Positions 61,361 to 64,000 of a DNA stretch of 64,000 bases are shown here, piece by piece (positions within the stretch are counted from its first letter, which is position 1; each line of letters starts with the position of its first letter). The notes beneath the pieces were generated by a model. That model searched no databases, had not been told where the DNA came from, and was given only the letters and a program-made list of their open reading frames with translations. Origin of the DNA: Puffinus mauretanicus (lineage: Eukaryota > Chordata > Aves > Procellariiformes > Procellariidae); the NCBI GenBank assembly GCA_023333565.1, contig JAJKFH010002711.1, positions 1 through 64,000 of the forward strand, given 5' to 3'. The position numbers and the translations under genes are program-made.

Positions 61361-64000
61361 GTTCTGAGAATGCCAAAGACTTTTCCAGTACAAAAACCTC
61401 ATGGGTTAGGCTGAAGTCTGTGCACAGAACCTGTCATGAGATCCTTACAGGAAGCAACCGTCTGCCTGTCTGCTTTTTGTGGATGGCTAATTCCCTCCCC
61501 TGAAGCACCTTTCATAGCTTGATCGTGGACTACATGGTCTGGCCCTGCACCCTGGCAATCCGTGCTGACAACTCGTCTGGGGAAGTTGCAAACCCTCCAG
61601 AAGGAGGGCTTTTCCCTAATACACGTATGCACAGGGGTGCCTGCAGCAGGCCGTGGCCTCAGCTAGAGCTTCTCATCATTCTGTAACAGGACTAAATCAT
61701 ACCAGCTTCCACTCATTAATTACGTATCGAAGATATATTATGTAGAATAGCACTATTTGCCAATAATATAAAGCTATTCCCTGCTTGACATCCAAACAAT
61801 TAGAAAATTCTGCTAAGAGTCTATTTTCTTGTTCTGAAAAGAATTTCAATAAGGTATCTTTCATTTTAGAAAGTCAGTCTTCTCCTTATTTAAAGGTATT
61901 AAGCAGTCCTTCATTCTGGTGGCTGCTTTTCAGATGCTTCAGGCTCTCTGATCATCAAAGATCAAGAATATCACCCACTGTCCTTCTTTGGAACTGGGAT
62001 TTGTGGTAGCCCATGGTAAATGCCCTGGAACAGGAAAATATTCCACAGATAATTTAACTGCACCGAATTATTTCAGAAAGTGTTTATTTAGGAGGACTCT
62101 GCACTTCAGTGATACACTTACTGGTTTGATATAAAGAGAAAGTATTCTATTTCTGGTTGTATTATTTTATCGTGTTAGCTTTCTATTGAATTTTACTTTT
62201 TGTTGCACATGGATTTTGTTCTCAAAACAAATGTATTAGGTACTCGATTTGAAATGGTTTTATTGAATTTCTGATTGTGCTTTTCCCTCCAACTGGCTTC
62301 CATTTAATACATCTATCCTTTTGATTTAAATATTTTCCTGTGTAGGAATTGACCATTAGGAAGGACTAGAGCATCAGGATATCTGCCACTCCATCCATTT
62401 TTAAACATTTCCTCTGCGTAATTAGTTCAATCACTGTAGGACCCCGGCAAGAAAGTTCATGTGCCTCCAGACCTGATTTCTCACCATTATGGGTATTTAC
62501 CTTTTCCTGGGCTAGCTGGGATCAAGGGGGCCAAAAGCAAACCTGACTATCATGAAACGGAGGACCTGCTCCCAAGCCCCATACTGGCCTGCTCAGTGAT
62601 CTCAGATTAAGCAGCCTCCCATCAATGGGAGCTGAGAAAGAGTTTCAAACCCTCTGCCTCACACTTCCTAGCAAAATGGGTAAAATACTTGGTGGCTACA
62701 AAACCGCCAACCCTGGCACATGGTTGGTGGCAGTGGAGGCTGCTGAGAGGAGTCCCAGTTCCAGCCAGCACTGCTGGGGTCATGGGAACAAACCTGAAAA
62801 TTACAGGCTTCTGGATGACTTTGAGCTAAGAAGCAGCAACACTATGAATAACTGTGGAACAAATAAAACAGATTAGACATACCAACAGAAAGATTGTAAA
62901 AAGTTACTGCTTTGTCATAGTGTCACAGCCATTTTCCTCCTGAAATTGAGATGTCAAGCACTGAAATGTCAAGGAATTTCTAAATGGTTTCATTTCTTTT
63001 CATACTTTGTCTTTGGAGCGATCCCTGAGCTCAAAGTATGAGAAATTTGAGGTACTACAGCAAATGGCATCAGCCACTCATCTCCTGACAGTAGGCACTG
63101 TGGTAATCTGGGCCTCATCTGAAGTTACTGATGTCAAGAATATGACTCAGATATACCAACATGTGTTTCAATCACTTCTCTAATTACAAAGTAGATAAAC
63201 TCTAACTGTTAGTATTCTCAGGGGAAAAGTTAATTTACCTGCCAATCAGTTGGTAGATTAACCTTCCAGCTTTGTCATGAACTTATCCTGAGGAATACCT
63301 CTACTACTCCATGACATAAAAATGTTTAATGTTCGCAACATCATTGTCAAGGGAACCTCTCCACTCTGCAGTGAATGTACTGCATTAGACTCATATGGTA
63401 TTTGTAATAATATACTGCATATACATGTTCTCCGGTCCCCATCACCGTAGTGCTGGTACACATACTCTACATACAGAGCAGCCCAGGTTGCGTCTTTTCC
63501 TCCTGCAGGCATAGTCATAATAACTGAGCTGTGAACAGGCTCCAGGTGAGGTCATTAAGGGTGGGATAATCTCCAGGACTTTCTCATGTGCAGACTTTTA
63601 TGGAAAAAGAAGTCTTGAACCATGGGTTATGTATGGTCAGCTTGGACATGGCTTGACTATTCATCTTGCTTTTGACTGAAGACAGAGACCTCTGCAGTTC
63701 TGCAATACCTTACCTGATCTTGTAAATACGTATGTAGAGGTTCCCAAGCAAAATCTCCTTATTCATAAATTTTAAGCCATCAAAACATAACTAGGGAATA
63801 CTCTATGAGAGGTCTCCAGACACTGGACATCTAAACGTATTTATTTAAGAATTTTTTAAAAGATCATTAGTGTCACCACTGCTTTCAGCTGAGCTGTGCT
63901 GAGTGCATGATGGGGCAGGCTAGATAAGCAGCTGAAATATGAAATGAATACATACAAATGAATTTGCACTGACAAACAGAAGCAAAATTTCTCATTCAAC

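Larger units (their letters stand above)
59119..64000. other. Non-coding stretch, no gene recognised
   Basis: AT-rich unique sequence with one MIR-like relic (61.3 kb) and an ATTA-rich block with a nested inverted repeat at 60.48-60.60 kb. Only short chance open frames are present. Confidence 0.65.

Overview
This window looks like non-coding vertebrate nuclear DNA from a bird, probably a neoavian one. The evidence is a 5'-truncated CR1 LINE ending in the avian-type ATGATTCT octamer tail, older CR1 relics, a solo LTR of an ERVL-like family that I recognise from neoavian genomes, low repeat density overall, and no compact gene layout. The species is not determined.

No protein-coding gene, pseudogene of a host gene, rRNA, tRNA or CRISPR array could be supported in the 64 kb. 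The longest open frames (up to about 216 codons) match no family I recognise, often begin at non-ATG codons, and overlap frames on the other strand, as expected by chance in GC-richer patches. The window is therefore probably a gene desert or part of a very large intron. A few short stretches with good splice consensus on both sides are reported as speculative exons only.

Layout. 1-13.7 kb: unique AT-rich sequence with a MIR-like SINE relic (about 5.0 kb), microsatellites, and blocks rich in homeodomain-type ATTA motifs (6.1-6.3, 8.9-9.3 and 10.5-11.0 kb). 13.7-21.6 kb: a possible old CR1 scrap, GC-richer unique DNA, and a hairpin-bearing block at 17.6-17.8 kb. 21.575-22.160 kb: a minus-strand solo LTR with a near-matching 5-bp flanking duplication. 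22.2-34.4 kb: unique sequence with a poly-T run, a GC-rich patch near 28.6 kb, and the strongest hairpin in the window (30.18 kb). 34.37-34.65 kb: an old minus-strand CR1 relic. 37.48-37.94 kb: a young-looking minus-strand CR1 3' end that still has an open reading frame. 38-58.8 kb: unique sequence with a CpG-rich patch at 46.6-47.4 kb and more MIR-like relics. 58.83-59.12 kb: an old plus-strand CR1 3' end. 59.1-64 kb: unique sequence with a nested inverted repeat in an ATTA-rich block (60.5 kb) and a MIR-like relic (61.3 kb).

No new biological system could be demonstrated. The best leads are candidate conserved regulatory blocks, the CpG-rich patch, the LTR with an intact CRE palindrome, and the 30.18-kb hairpin. 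All need alignment or transcript data.
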